DNA of 64,000 nt from Anthopleura xanthogrammica (GCA_964019055.1 OZ025209.1:8361071-8425070), one strand, 5' to 3'. Shown: positions 24,535 to 37,014, counted from the stretch's first letter. Notes: a model not told the origin generated them from the sequence alone. Numbers and translations: made by a program.

Positions 24535-25846
24535 ATGAGCAAAAAGTGGGGGTTTCAGCAAACAGGTCACGCCGTCAGCGAAAAACCTTGTTTTGAGAGC
24601 CAAAATGGCCATTTTTCAGTTTTTTGGGCTAAAAAGTTTTTTTTTCCAGCAAAACAGTGTTTTGGACATCCAAAATGTGCTTTTTTCGGCCAAAACTTGC
24701 GGTTAGCAGTGAAAACGTCGTGTTTTGAGCAAAAGAAAATTCTCAGCAAATTTCAGATTTTCTCAGCAAAAAACAGTTTTCTTGACCAAAAAGCACCTTT
24801 ACTCAGCCAAAAGCGCATTTTTTTTCGCCAAAAAGTCGTGTTTTTATCTCGAGGTATTTTCATGAGCAAAAAGTGGGGGTTTCAGCAAACAGGTCACGCC
24901 GTCAGCGAAAAACCTGGTTTTGAAAGCCAAAATGGCCATTTTTCAGTTTTTTGGGCTAAAAAGTTTTTTTTTCCAGCAAAACAGTGTTTTGGACATCCAA
25001 AATGTGCTTTTCTCGGCCAAAACTTGCGTTTAGCAGTGAAAACGTCGTGTTTTGAGCAAAAGAAAATTCTCAGCAAATTTCAGATTTTCTCAGCAAAAAA
25101 CAGTTTTTTTGACCAAAAAGCACCTTTACTCAGCCAAAAGCGCATTTTTTTTCGCCAAAAAGTCGTGTTTTTATCTCAAGAGGTATTTTCATGAGCAAAA
25201 AGTGGGGGTTTCAGCAAACAGGTCACACCGTCAGCGAAAAACCTGGTTTTGAGAGCCAAAATGGCCATTTTTCAGTTTTTTGGGCTAAAAAGTTTTTTTT
25301 TCCAGCAAAACAGTGTTTTGGACATCCAAAATGTGCTTTTCTCGGCCAAAACTTGCGTTTAGCAGTGAAAACGTCGTGTTTTGAGCAAAAGAAAATTCTC
25401 AGCAAATTTCAGATTTTCTCAGCAAAAAACAGTTTTCTTGACCAAAAAGCACCTTTACTCAGCCAAAAGCGCATTTTTTTTCGCCAAAAAGTCGTGTTTT
25501 TATCTCGAGGTATTTTCATGAGCAAAAAGTGGGGGTTTCAGCAAACAGGTCACGCCGTCAGCGAAAAACCTGGTTTTGAGAGCCAAAATGGCCATTTTTC
25601 AGTTTTTTGGGCTAAAAAGTTTTTTTTTCCAGCAAAACAGTGTTTTGGACATCCAAAATGTGCTTTTCTCGGCCAAAACTTGCGTTTAGCAGTGAAAACG
25701 TCGTGTTTTGAGCAAAAGAAAATTCTCAGCAAATTTCAGATTTTCTCAGCAAAAAACAGTTTTTTTGACCAAAAAGCACCTTTACTCAGCCAAAACCGCA
25801 TTTTTTTTCGCCAAAAAGTCGTGTTTTTATCTCAAGAGGTATTTTC
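24535..25846 (+). repeat. Dimeric higher-order repeat, 656 bp, two copies
   Basis: The copies are 24535-25190 and 25191-25846. The first monomer of each is a 327-bp unit with GTTTTCTTGACC, AGCGC and CTCGAGG; the second is an ordinary 329-bp unit. Because 327 is divisible by three, the frame stays open across the junction and 219-codon frames appear here. Private changes include ACCTTGTTTTG in the first copy and CACACCG in the second. Confidence 0.82.
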
Positions 25847-26172
25847 ATGAGCAAAAAGTGGGGGTTTCAGCAAACAGGTCACGTCGTCAGCGAAAAACCT
25901 GGTTTTGAGAGCCAAAATGGCCATTTTTCAGTTTTTTGGGCTAAAAAGTTTTTTTTTCCAGCAAAACAGTGTTTTGGACATCCAACATGTGCTTTTCTCG
26001 GCCAAAACTTGCGTTTAGCAGTGAAAACGTCGTGTTTTGAGCAAAAGAAAATTCTCAGCAAATTTCAGATTTTCTCAGCAAAAAACAGTTTTTTTGACCA
26101 AAAAGCACCTTTACTCAGCCAAAACCGCATTTTTTTTGCCAAAAAGTCGTGTTTTTATCTCGAGGTATTTTC

Positions 26173-28137
26173 ATGAGCAAAAAGTGGGGGTTTCAGCAAA
26201 CAGGTCACGCCGTCAGCGAAAAACCTGGTTTTGAGAGCCAAAATGGCCATTTTTCAGTTTTTTGGGCTAAAAAGTTTTTTTTTCCAGCAAAACAGTGTTT
26301 TGGACATCCAAAATGTGCTTTTCTCGGCCAAAACTTGCGTTTAGCAGTGAAAACGTCGTGTTTTGAGCAAAAGAAAATTCTCAGCAAATTCAGATTTTCT
26401 CAGCAAAAAACAGTTTTTTGGACCAAAAAGCACCTTTACTCAGCCAAAACCGCATTTTTTTTCTCCAAAAAGTCGTGTTTTTATCTCAATAGGTATTTTC
26501 ATGAGCAAAAAGTGGGGTTTCAGCAAACAGGTCACGCCGTCAGCGAAAAACCTGGTTTTGAGAGCCAAAATGGCCATTTTTCAGTTTTTTGGGCTAAAAA
26601 GTTTTTTTTCCAGCAAAACAGTGTTTTGGACATCCAAAATGTGCTTTTCTCGGCCAAAACTTGCGTTTAGCAGTGAAAACGTCGTGTTTTGAGCAAAAGA
26701 AAATTCTCAGCAAATTTCAGATTTTCTCAGCAAAAAACAGTTTTTTTGACCAAAAAGCACCTTTACTCAGCCAAAACCGCATTTTTTTTCGCCAAAAAGT
26801 CGTGTTTTTATCTCAAGAGGTATTTTCATGAGCAAAAAGTGGGGGTTTCAGCAAACAGGTCACGCCGTCAGCGAAAAACCTGGTTTTGAGAGCCAAAATG
26901 GCCATTTTTCAGTTTTTTGGGCTAAAAAGTTTTTTTTTCCAGCAAAACAGTGTTTTGGACATCCAAAATGTGCTTTTCTCGGCCAAAACTTGCGTTTAGC
27001 AGTGAAAACGTCGTGTTTTGAGCAAAAGAAAATTCTCAGCAAATTTCAGATTTTCTCAGCAAAAAACAGTTTTTTTGACCAAAAAGCACCTTTACTCAGC
27101 CAAAACCCCATTTTTTTTCGCCAAAAAGTCGTGTTTTTATCTCGAGGTATTTTCATGAGCAAAAAGTGGGGGTTTCAGCAAACAGGTCACGCCGTCAGCG
27201 AAAAACCTGGTTTTGAGAGCCAAAATGGCCATTTTTCAGTTTTTTGGGCTAAAAAGTTTTTTTTTCCAGCAAAACAGTGTTTTGGACATCCAAAATGTGC
27301 TTTTCTCGGCCAAAACTTGCGTTTAGCAGTGAAAACGTCGTGTTTTGAGCAAAAGAAAATTCTCAGCAAATTCAGATTTTCTCAGCAAAAAACAGTTTTT
27401 TGGACCAAAAAGCACCTTTACTCAGCCAAAACCGCATTTTTTTTCTCCAAAAAGTCGTGTTTTTATCTCAATAGGTATTTTCATGAGCAAAAAGTGGGGT
27501 TTCAGCAAACAGGTCACGCCGTCAGCGAAAAACCTGGTTTTGAGAGCCAAAATGGCCATTTTTCAGTTTTTTGGGCTAAAAAGTTTTTTTTCCAGCAAAA
27601 CAGTGTTTTGGACATCCAAAATGTGCTTTTCTCGGCCAAAACTTGCGTTTAGCAGTGAAAACGTCGTGTTTTGAGCAAAAGAAAATTCTCAGCAAATTTC
27701 AGATTTTCTCAGCAAAAAACAGTTTTTTTGACCAAAAAGCACCTTTACTCAGCCAAAACCGCATTTTTTTTCGCCAAAAAGTCGTGTTTTTATCTCAAGA
27801 GGTATTTTCATGAGCAAAAAGTGGGGGTTTCAGCAAACAGGTCACGCCGTCAGCGAAAAACCTGGTTTTGAGAGCCAAAATGGCCATTTTTCAGTTTTTT
27901 GGGCTAAAAAGTTTTTTTTCCAGCAAAACAGTGTTTTGGACATCCAAAATGTGCTTTTCTCGGCCAAAACTTGCGTTTAGCAGTGAAAACGTCGTGTTTT
28001 GAGCAAAAGAAAATTCTCAGCAAATTTCAGATTTTCTCAGCAAAAAACAGTTTTTTTGACCAAAAAGCACCTTTACTCAGCCAAAAGCGCATTTTTTTTC
28101 GCCAAAAAGTCGTGTTTTTATCTCAAGAGGTATTTTC
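26173..28137 (+). repeat. Trimeric higher-order repeat, ~982 bp, two copies
   Basis: Units 26173 and 27155 (328 bp) share loss of one T in CAAATTTCAG, TCTCC for TCGCC, and CAATAGG. Units 26501 and 27483 (327 bp) share GTGGGG with one G lost and T8. The third units differ: 26828 ends in the XhoI-type deletion, while 27810 has T8 and AGCGC. The copies are 26173-27154 and 27155-28137. Confidence 0.85.
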
Positions 28138-28795
28138 ATGAGCAAAAAGTGGGGGTTTCAGCAAACAGGTCACGCCGTCAGCGAAAAACCTGGTTTTGAG
28201 AGCCAAAATGGCCATTTTTCAGTTTTTTGGGCTAAAAAGTTTTTTTTTCCAGCAAAACAGTGTTTTGGACATCCAAAATGTGCTTTTCTCGGCCAAAACT
28301 TGCGTTTAGCAGTGAAAACGTCGTGTTTTGAGCAAAAGAAAATTCTCAGCAAATTTCAGATTTTCTCAGCAAAAAACAGTTTTTTGGACCAAAAAGCACC
28401 TTTACTCAGCCAAAACCGCATTTTTTTTCTCCAAAAAGTCGTGTTTTTATCTCAAGAGGTATTTTCATGAGCAAAAAGTGGGGGTTTCAGCAAACAGGTC
28501 ACGCCGTCAGCGAAAAACCTGGTTTTGAGAGCCAAAATGGCCATTTTTCAGTTTTTTGGGCTAAAAAGTTTTTTTTTCCAGCAAAACAGTGTTTTGGACA
28601 TCCAAAATGTGCTTTTCTCGGCCAAAACTTGCGTTTAGCAGTGAAAACGTCGTGTTTTGAGCAAAAGAAAATTCTCAGCAAATTTCAGATTTTCTCAGCA
28701 AAAAACAGTTTTTTTGACCAAAAAGCACCTTTACTCAGCCAAAACCGCATTTTTTTTCGCCAAAAAGTCGTGTTTTTATCTCAAGAGGTATTTTC

Positions 28796-31427
28796 ATGAG
28801 CAAAAAGTGGGGGTTTCAGCAAACAGGTCACGCCGTCAGCGAAAAACCTGGTTTTGAGAGCCAAAATGGCCATTTTTCAGTTTTTTGGGCTAAAAAGTTT
28901 TTTTTTCCAGCAAAACAGTGTTTTGGACATCCAAAATGTGCTTTTCTCGGCCAAAACTTGCGTTTAGCAGTGAAAACGTCGTGTTTTGAGCAAAAGAAAA
29001 TTCTCAGCAAATTTCAGATTTTCTCAGCAAAAAACAGTTTTTTTGACCAAAAAGCACCTTTACTCAGCCAAAAGCGCATTTTTTTTCGCCAAAAAGTCGT
29101 GTTTTTATCTCAAGAGGTATTTTCATGAGCAAAAAGTGGGGGTTTCAGCAAACAGGTCACGCCGTCAGCGAAAAACCTGGTTTTGAGAGCCAAAATGGCC
29201 ATTTTTCAGTTTCTTGGGCTAAAACGTTTTTTTTTTCAGCAAAACAGTGTTTTGGACATCCAAAATGTGCTTTTCTCGGCCAAAACTTGCGTTTAGCAGT
29301 GAAAACGTCGTGTTTTGAGCAAAAGAAAATTCTCAGCAAATTTCAGATTTTCTCAGCAAAAAACAGTTTTTTTGACCAAAAAGCACCTTTACTCAGCCAA
29401 AACCGCATTTTTTTTCGCCAAAAAGTCGTGTTTTTATCTCAAGAGGTATTTTCATGAGCAAAAAGTGGGGGTTTCAGCAAACAGGTCACGCCGTCAGCGA
29501 AAAACCTGGTTTTGAGAGCCAAAATGGCCATTTTTCAGTTTTTTGGGCTAAAAAGTTTTTTTTTTCCAGCAAAACAGTGTTTTGGACATCCAAAATGTGC
29601 TTTTCTCGGCCAAAACTTGCGTTTAGCAGTGAAAACGTCGTGTTTGGAGCAAAAGAAAATTCTCAGCAAATTTCAGATTTTCTCAGCAAAAAACAGTTTT
29701 TTTGACCAAAAAGCACCTTTACTCAGCCAAAATCGCATTTTTTTTCGCCAAAAAGTCGTGTTTTTATCTCAAGAGGTATTTTCATGAGCAAAAAGTGGGG
29801 GTTTCAGCAAACAGGTCACGCCGTCAGCGAAAAACCTGGTTTTGAGAGCCAAAATGACCATTTTTCAGTTTTTTGGGCTAAAAAGTTTTTTTTTCCAGCA
29901 AAACAGTGTTTTGGACATCCAAAATGTGCTTTTCTCGGCCAAAACTTGCGTTTAGCAGTGAAAACGTCGTGTTTTGAGCAAATGAAAATTCTCAGCAAAT
30001 TTCAGATTTTCTCAGCAAAAAACAGTTTTTTGACCAAAAAGCACCTTTACTCAGCCAAAAGCGCATTTTTTTTCGCCAAAAAGTCGTGTTTTTATCTCAA
30101 GAGGTATTTTCATGAGCAAAAAGTGGGGGTTTCAGCAAACAGGTCACGCCGTCAGCGAAAAACCTGGTTTTGAGAGCCAAAATGGCCATTTTTCAGTTTT
30201 TTGGGCTAAAACGTTTTTTTTTCCAGCAAAACAGTGTTTTGGACATCCAAAATGTGCTTTTCTCGGCCAAAACTTGCGTTTAGCAGTGAAAACGTCGTGT
30301 TTTGAGCAAAAGAAAATTCTCAGCAAATTTCAGATTTTCTCAGCAAAAAACAGTTTTTTTGACCAAAAAGCACCTTTACTCAGCCAAAATCGCATTTTTT
30401 TTCGCCAAAAAGTCGTGTTTTTATCTCAAGAGGTATTTTCATGAGCAAAAAGTGGGGGTTTCAGCAAACAGGTCACGCCGTCAGCGAAAAACCTGGTTTT
30501 GAGAGCCAAAATGGCCATTTTTCAGTTTTTTGGGCTAAAACGTTTTTTTTTCCAGCAAAACAGTGTTTTGGACATCCAAAATGTGCTTTTCTCGGCCAAA
30601 ACTTGCGTTTAGCAGTGAAAACGTCGTGTTTTGAGCAAAAGAAAATTCTCAGCAAATTTCAGATTTTCTCAGCAAAAAACAGTTTTTTTGACCAAAAAGC
30701 ACCTTTACTCAGCCAAAATCGCATTTTTTTTCGCCAAAAAGTCGTGTTTTTATCTCAAGAGGTATTTTCATGAGCAAAAAGTGGGGGTTTCAGCAAACAG
30801 GTCACGCCGTCAGCGAAAAACCTGGTTTTGAGAGCCAAAATGGCCATTTTTCAGTTTTTTGGGCTAAAAAGTTTTTTTTTCCAGCAAAACAGTGTTTTGG
30901 ACATCCAAAATGTGCTTTTCTCGGCCAAAACTTGCGTTTAGCAGTGAAAACGTCGTGTTTTGAGCAAAAGAAAATTCTCAGCAAATTTCAGATTTTCTCA
31001 GCAAAAAACAGTTTTTTTGACCAAAAAGCACCTTTACTCAGCCAAAAGCGCATTTTTTTTCGCCAAAAAGTCGTGTTTTTATCTCAAGAGGTATTTTCAT
31101 GAGCAAAAAGTGGGGGTTTCAGCAAACAGGTCACGCCGTCAGCGAAAAACCTGGTTTTGAGAGCCAAAATGGCCATTTTTCAGTTTCTTGGGCTAAAACG
31201 TTTTTTTTTTCAGCAAAACAGTGTTTTGGACATCCAAAATGTGCTTTTCTCGGCCAAAACTTGCGTTTAGCAGTGAAAACGTCGTGTTTTGAGCAAAAGA
31301 AAATTCTCAGCAAATTTCAGATTTTCTCAGCAAAAAACAGTTTTTTTGACCAAAAAGCACCTTTACTCAGCCAAAATCGCATTTTTTTTCGCCAAAAAGT
31401 CGTGTTTTTATCTCAAGAGGTATTTTC
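28796..31427 (+). repeat. Two-unit block repeated at a six-monomer interval
   Basis: Units 29125 and 31099 share CAGTTTCTTGGG and the AAAACG-T10-CAGC tract, and each follows an AGCGC unit (28796, 30770). The offset is 1974 bp. Between them, units 30112 and 30441 are tandem near-identical copies with AAAACGTTTT and AAAATCGC. Unit 29784 has AATGACC, GCAAATGAAAA and a shortened T6 run. Confidence 0.78.
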
Positions 31428-32734
31428 ATGAGCAAAAAGTGGGGGTTTCAGCAAACAGGTCACGCCGTCAGCGAAAAACCTGGTTTTGAGAGCCAAAATG
31501 GCCATTTTTCAGTTTTTTGGGCTAAAAAGTTTTTTTTCCCAGCGAAACAGTGTTTTGGACATCCAAAATGTGCTTTTCTCGGCCAAAACTTGCGTTTACC
31601 AGTGAAAACGTCGTGTTTTGAGCAAAAGAAAATTCTCAGCAAATTTCAGATTTTCTCAGCAAAAAACAGTTTTTTTGACCAAAAAGCACCTTTACTCAGC
31701 CAAAAGCGCATTTTTTTTCTCCAAAAAGTCGTGTTTTTATCTCAAGAGGTATTTTCATGAGCAAAAAGTGGGGGTTTCAGCAAACAGGTCACGCCGTCAG
31801 CGAAAAACCTGGTTTTGAGAGCCAAAATGGCCATTTTTCAGTTTTTTGGGCTAAAAAGTTTTTTTTTCCAGCAAAACAGTGTTTTGGACCTCCAAAATGT
31901 GCTTTTCTCGGCCAAAACTTGCGTTTAGCAGTGAAAACGTCGTGTTTTGAGCAAAAGAAAATTCTCAGCAAATTTCAGATTTTCTCAGCAAAAAACAGTT
32001 TTTTTGACCAAAAAGCACCTTTACTCAGCCAAAACCGCATTTTTGTTCGCCAAAAAGTCGTGTTTTTAGGTATTTTCATGAGCAAAAAGTGGGGGTTTCA
32101 GCAAACAGGTCACGCCGTCAGCGAAAAACCTGGTTTTGAGAGCCAAAATGGCCATTTTTCAGTTTTTTGGGCTAAAAAGTTGTTTTTCCAGCAAAACAGT
32201 GTTTTGGACATCCAAAATGTGCTTTTCTCGGCCAAAACTTGCGTTTAGCAGTGAAAACGTCGTGTTTTGAGCAAAAGAAAATTCTCAGCAAATTTCAGAT
32301 TTTCTCAGCAAAAAACAGTTTTTTTGACCAAAAAGCACCTTTACTCAGCCAAAAGCGCATTTTTTTTCGCCAAAAAGTCGTGTTTTTATCTCAAGAGGTA
32401 TTTTCATGAGCAAAAAGTGGGGGTTTCAGCAAACAGGTCACGCCGTCAGCGAAAAACCTGGTTTTGAGAGCCAAAATGGCCATTTTTCAGTTTTTTGGGC
32501 TAAAAAGTTTTTTTTCCAGCAAAACAGTGTTTTGGACATCCAAAATGTGCTTTTCTCGGCCAAAACTTGCGTTTAGCAGTGAAAACGTCGTGTTTTGAGC
32601 AAAAGAAAATTCTCAGCAAATTTCAGATTTTCTCAGCAAAAAACAGTTTTTTTGACCAAAAAGCACCTTTACTCAGCCAAAAGCGCATTTTTTTTCGCCA
32701 AAAAGTCGTGTTTTTAAATTCAAGAGGTATTTTC
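31428..32734 (+). repeat. Four monomers including a 321-bp copy
   Basis: Unit 31757 lost 8 bp just before its end: GTGTTTTTAGG replaces the form with ATCTCAAG, giving 321 bp. Unit 32078 has a G within the T-tract (AAGTTGTTTTTCC). Unit 32406 has T8 and ends in the rare TTTTTAAATTC. Confidence 0.85.
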
Positions 32735-34051
32735 ATGAGCAAAAAGTGGGGGTTTCAGCAAACAGGTCACGCCGACAGCGAAAAACCTGGTTTTGAGAGC
32801 CAAAATGGCCATTTTTCAGTTTTTTGGGCTAAAAAGTTTTTTTTTCCAGCAAAACAGTGTTTTGGACATCCAAAATGTGCTTTTCTCGGCCAAAACTTGC
32901 GTTTAGCAGTGAAAACGTCGTGTTTTGAGCAAAAGAAAATTCTCAGCAAATTTCAGATTTTCTCAGCAAAAAACAGTTTTTTTGACCAAAAAGCACCTTT
33001 ACTCAGCCAAAACCTCATTTTTTTTCGCCAAAAAGTCGTGTTTTTATCTCAAGAGGTATTTTCATGAGCAAAAAGTGGGGGTTTCAGCAAACAGGTCACG
33101 CCGTCAGCGAAAAACCTGGTTTTGAGAGCCAAAATGGCCATTTTTCAGTTTTTTGGGCTAAAAAGTTTTTTTTTCCAGCAAAACAGTGTTTTGGACATCC
33201 AAAATGTGCTTTTCTCGGCCAAAACTTGCGTTTAGCAGTGAAAACGTCGTGTTTTGAGCAAAAGAAAATTCTCAGCAAATTTCAGATTTTCTCAGCAAAA
33301 AACAGTTTTTTTGACCAAAAAGCACCTTTACTCAGCCAAAAGCGCATTTTTTTTCGCCAAAAAGTCGTGTTTTTAAATTCAAGAGGTATTTTCATGAGCA
33401 AAAAGTGGGGGTTTCAGCAAACAGGTCACGCCGACAGCGAAAAACCTGGTTTTGAGAGCCAAAATGGCCATTTTTCAGTTTTTTGGGCTAAAAAGTTTTT
33501 TTTTCCAGCAAAACAGTGTTTTGGACATCCAAAATGTGCTTTTCTCGGCCAAAACTTGCGTTTAGCAGTGAAAACGTCGTGTTTTGAGCAAAAGAAAATT
33601 CTCAGGAAATTTCAGATTTTCTCAGCAAAAAACAGTTTTTTTGACCAAAAAGCACCTTTACTCAGCCAAAACCTCATTTTTTTTCGCCAAAAAGTCGTGT
33701 TTTTATCTCAAGAGGTATTTTCATGAGCAAAAAGTGGGGGTTTCAGCAAACAGGTCACGCCGTCAGCGAAAAACCTGGTTTTGAGAGCCAAAATGGCCAT
33801 TTTTCAGTTTTTTGGGCTAAAAAGTTTTTTTTTCCAGCAAAACAGTGTTTTGGACATCCAAAATGTGCTTTTCTCGGCCAAAACTTGCGTTTAGCAGTGA
33901 AAACGTCGTGTTTTGAGCAAAAGAAAATTCTCAGCAAATTTCAGATTTTCTCAGCAAAAAACAGTTTTTTTGACCAAAAAGCACCTTTACTCAGCCAAAA
34001 GCGCATTTTTTTTCGCCAAAAAGTCGTGTTTTTATCTCAAGAGGTATTTTC
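32735..34051 (+). repeat. Dimeric higher-order repeat, ~659 bp, two copies
   Basis: Units 32735 and 33394 share GCCGACAGCG and AACCTCATT, and each is preceded by a junction reading TTTTTAAATTC in place of TTTTTATCTC. A third, distant copy of the junction with GCCGACAGCG lies at 42920-42975. Confidence 0.85.
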
Positions 34052-34380
34052 ATGAGCAAAAAGTGGGGGTTTCAGCAAACAGGTCACGCCGTCAGCGAAA
34101 AACCTGGTTTTGATAGCCAAAATGGCCATTTTTCAGTTTTTTGGGCTAAAAAGTTTTTTTCCCCAGCAAAACAGTGTTTTGGACATCCAAAATGTGCTTT
34201 TCTCGGCCAAAACTTGCGTTTAGCAGTGAAAACGTCGTGTTTTGAGCAAAAGAAAATTCTCAGCAAATTTCAGATTTTCTCAGCAAAAAACAGTTTTTTT
34301 GACCAAAAAGCACCTTTACTCAGCCAAAAGCGCATTTTTTTTCGCCAAAAAGTCGTGTTTTTATCTCAAGAGGTATTTTC

Positions 34381-37014
34381 ATGAGCAAAAAGTGGGGGTT
34401 TCAGCAAACAGGTCACGCCGTCAGCGAAAAACCTGGTTTTGAGAGCCAAAATGGCCATTTTTCAGTTTTTTGGGCTAAAAAGTTTTTTTTTCCAGCAAAA
34501 CAGTGTTTTGGACATCCAAAATGTGCTTTTCTCGGCCAAAACTTGCGTTTAGCAGTGAAAACGTCGTGTTTTGAGCAAAAGAAAATTCTCAGCAAATTTC
34601 AGATTTTCTCAGCAAAAAACAGTTTTTTTGACCAAAAAGCACCTTTACTCAGCCAAAACCGCATTTTTTTTCGCCAAAAAGTCGTGTTTTTATCTCAAGA
34701 GGTATTTTCATGAGCAAAAAGTGGGGGTTTCAGCAAACAGGTCACGCCGTCAGCGAAAAACCTGGTTTTGAGAGCCAAAATGGCCACTTTTCAGTTTTTT
34801 GGGCTAAAAAGTATTTTTTTCCAGCAAAACAGTGTTTTGGACATCCAAAATGTGCTTTTCTCGGCCAAAACTTGCGTTTAGCAGTGAAAACGTCGTGTTT
34901 TGAGCGAAAGAAAATTCTCAGCAAATTTCAGATTTTCTCAGCAAAAAACAGTTTTTTTGACCAAAAAGCACCTTTACTCAGCCAAAACCGCATTTTTTTT
35001 CGCCAAAAAGTCGTGTTTTTATCTCAAGAGGTATTTTCATGAGCAAAAAGTGGGGGTTTCAGCAAACAGGTCACGCCGTCAGCGAAAAACCTGGTTTTGA
35101 GAGCCAAAATGGCCATTTTTCAGTTTTTTGGGCTAAAAAGTTTTTTTTTCCAGCAAAACAGTGTTTTGGACATCCAAAATGTGCTTTTCTCGGCCAAAAC
35201 TTGCGTTTAGCAGTGAAAACGTCGTGTTTTGAGCAAAAGAAAATTCTCAGCGAATTTCAGATTTTCTCAGCAAAAAACAGTTTTTTTGACCAAAGAGCAC
35301 CTTTACTCAGCCAAAAGCGCATTTTTTTTCGCCAAAAAGTCGTGTTTTTATCTCAAGAGGTATTTTCATGAGCAAAAAGTGGGGGTTTCAGCAAACAGGT
35401 CACGCCGTCAGCGAAAAACCTGGTTTTGAGAGCCAAAATGGCCATTTTTCAGTTTTTTGGGCTAAAAAGTTTTTTTTCCCAGCAAAACAGTGTTTTGGAC
35501 ATCCAAAATGTGCTTTTCTCGGCCAAAACTTGCGTTTAGCAGTGAAAACGTCGTGTTTTGAGCAAAAGAAAATTCTCAGCAAATTTCAGATTTTCTCAGC
35601 AAAAAACAGTTTTTTTGACCAAAAAGCACCTTTACTCAGCCAAAACCGCATTTTTTTTCGCCAAAAAGTCGTGTTTTTATCTCAAGAGGTATTTTCATGA
35701 GCAAAAAGTGGGGGTTTCAGCAAACAGGTCACGCCGTCAGCGAAAAACCTGGTTTTGAGAGCCAAAATGGCCATTTTTCAGTTTTTTGGGCTAAAAAGTT
35801 TTTTTTCCCAGCAAAACAGTGTTTTGGACATCCAAAATGTGCTTTTCTCGGCCAAAACTTGCGTTTAGCAGTGAAAACGTCGTGTTTTGAGCAAAAGAAA
35901 ATTCTCAGCAAATTTCAGATTTTCTCAGCAAAAAACAGTTTTTTTGACCAAAAAGCACCTTTACTCAGCCAAAACCGCATTTTTTTTCGCCAAAAAGTCG
36001 TGTTTTTATCTCAAGAGGTATTTTCATGAGCAAAAAGTGGGGGTTTCAGCAAACAGGTCACGTTGTCAGCGAAAAACCTGGTTTTGAGAGCCAAAATGGC
36101 CATTTTTCAGTTTTTTGGGCTAAAAAGTTTTTTTTTCCAGCAAAACAGTGTTTTGGACATCCAAAATGTGCTTTTCTCGGCCAAAACTTGCGTTTAGCAG
36201 TGAAAACGTCGTGTTTTGAGCAAAAGAAAATTCTCAGCAAATTTCAGATTTTCTTAGCAAAAAACAGTTTTTTTGACTAAAAAAAGCACCTTTACTCAGC
36301 CAAAACCGCATTTTTTTTCGCCAAAAAGTCGTGTTTTTATCTCAAGAGGTATTTTCATGAGCAAAAAGTGGGGGTTTCAGCAAACAGGTCACGCCGTCAG
36401 CGAAAAACCTGGTTTTGAGAGCCAAAATGGCCATTTTTCAGTTTTTTGGGCTAAAAAGTTTTTTTTTCCAGCAAAACAGTGTTTTGGACATCCAAAATGT
36501 GCTTTTCTCGGCCAAAACTTGCGTTTAGCAGTGAAAACGTCGTGTTTTGAGCAAAAGAAAATTCTCAGCAAATTTCAGATTTTCTCAGCAAAAAACAGTT
36601 TTTTTGACCAAAGAGCACCTTTACTCAGCCAAAAGCGCATTTTTTTTCGCCAAAAAGTCGTGTTTTTATCTCAAGAGGTATTTTCATGAGCAAAAAGTGG
36701 GGGTTTCAGCAAACAGGTCACGTTGTCAGCGAAAAACCTGGTTTTGAGAGCCAAAATGGCCATTTTTCAGTTTTTTGGGCTAAAAAGTTTTTTTTCCCAG
36801 CAAAACAGTGTTTTGGACATCCAAAATGTGCTTTTCTCGGCCAAAACTTGCGTTTAGCAGTGAAAACGTCGTGTTTTGAGCGAAAGAAAATTCTCAGCAA
36901 ATTTCAGATTTTCTCAGCAAAAAACAGTTTTTTTGACCAAAAAGCACCTTTACTCAGTCAAAAGCGCATTTTTTTTCGCCAAAAAGTCGTGTTTTTATCT
37001 CAAGAGGTATTTTC
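34381..37014 (+). repeat. Multi-monomer block A, related to 37344-40306
   Basis: In order: ordinary unit 34381; 34710 with AAGTATTTT and GAGCGAAAG; 35039 with CAAAGAGC; 35368 and 35697 with C-ended T-tracts; 36026 (331 bp) with CACGTTGTC, TTCTTAGC and GACTAAAAAAAGC; 36357 with CAAAGAGC; 36686 with CACGTTGTC and GAGCGAAAG. The same order of rare markers reappears from 37344, offset 3292 bp for the 36026 marker. Confidence 0.75.

Larger units (their letters stand above)
20576..27146. other. Cluster of seven XhoI sites in 2-bp-deleted monomers
   Basis: Loss of two A residues turns CTCAAGAGG into CTCGAGG, creating CTCGAG at 20576, 21561, 23534, 24848, 25504, 26159 and 27141. The intervals are 985, 1973, 1314, 656, 655 and 982 bp. 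Consensus monomers have no XhoI site, so the enzyme would release fragments of about 0.66 and 0.98 kb only from this part of the array. An eighth, isolated site is at 60249. Confidence 0.9.

Noticed and set aside
26828..27652. Frames of 219-274 codons as possible repetitive proteins
   Set aside because: They arise only where unit length departs from 329 bp (327- or 328-bp copies) and join the same translated repeat. There is no sign of selection on the frame.
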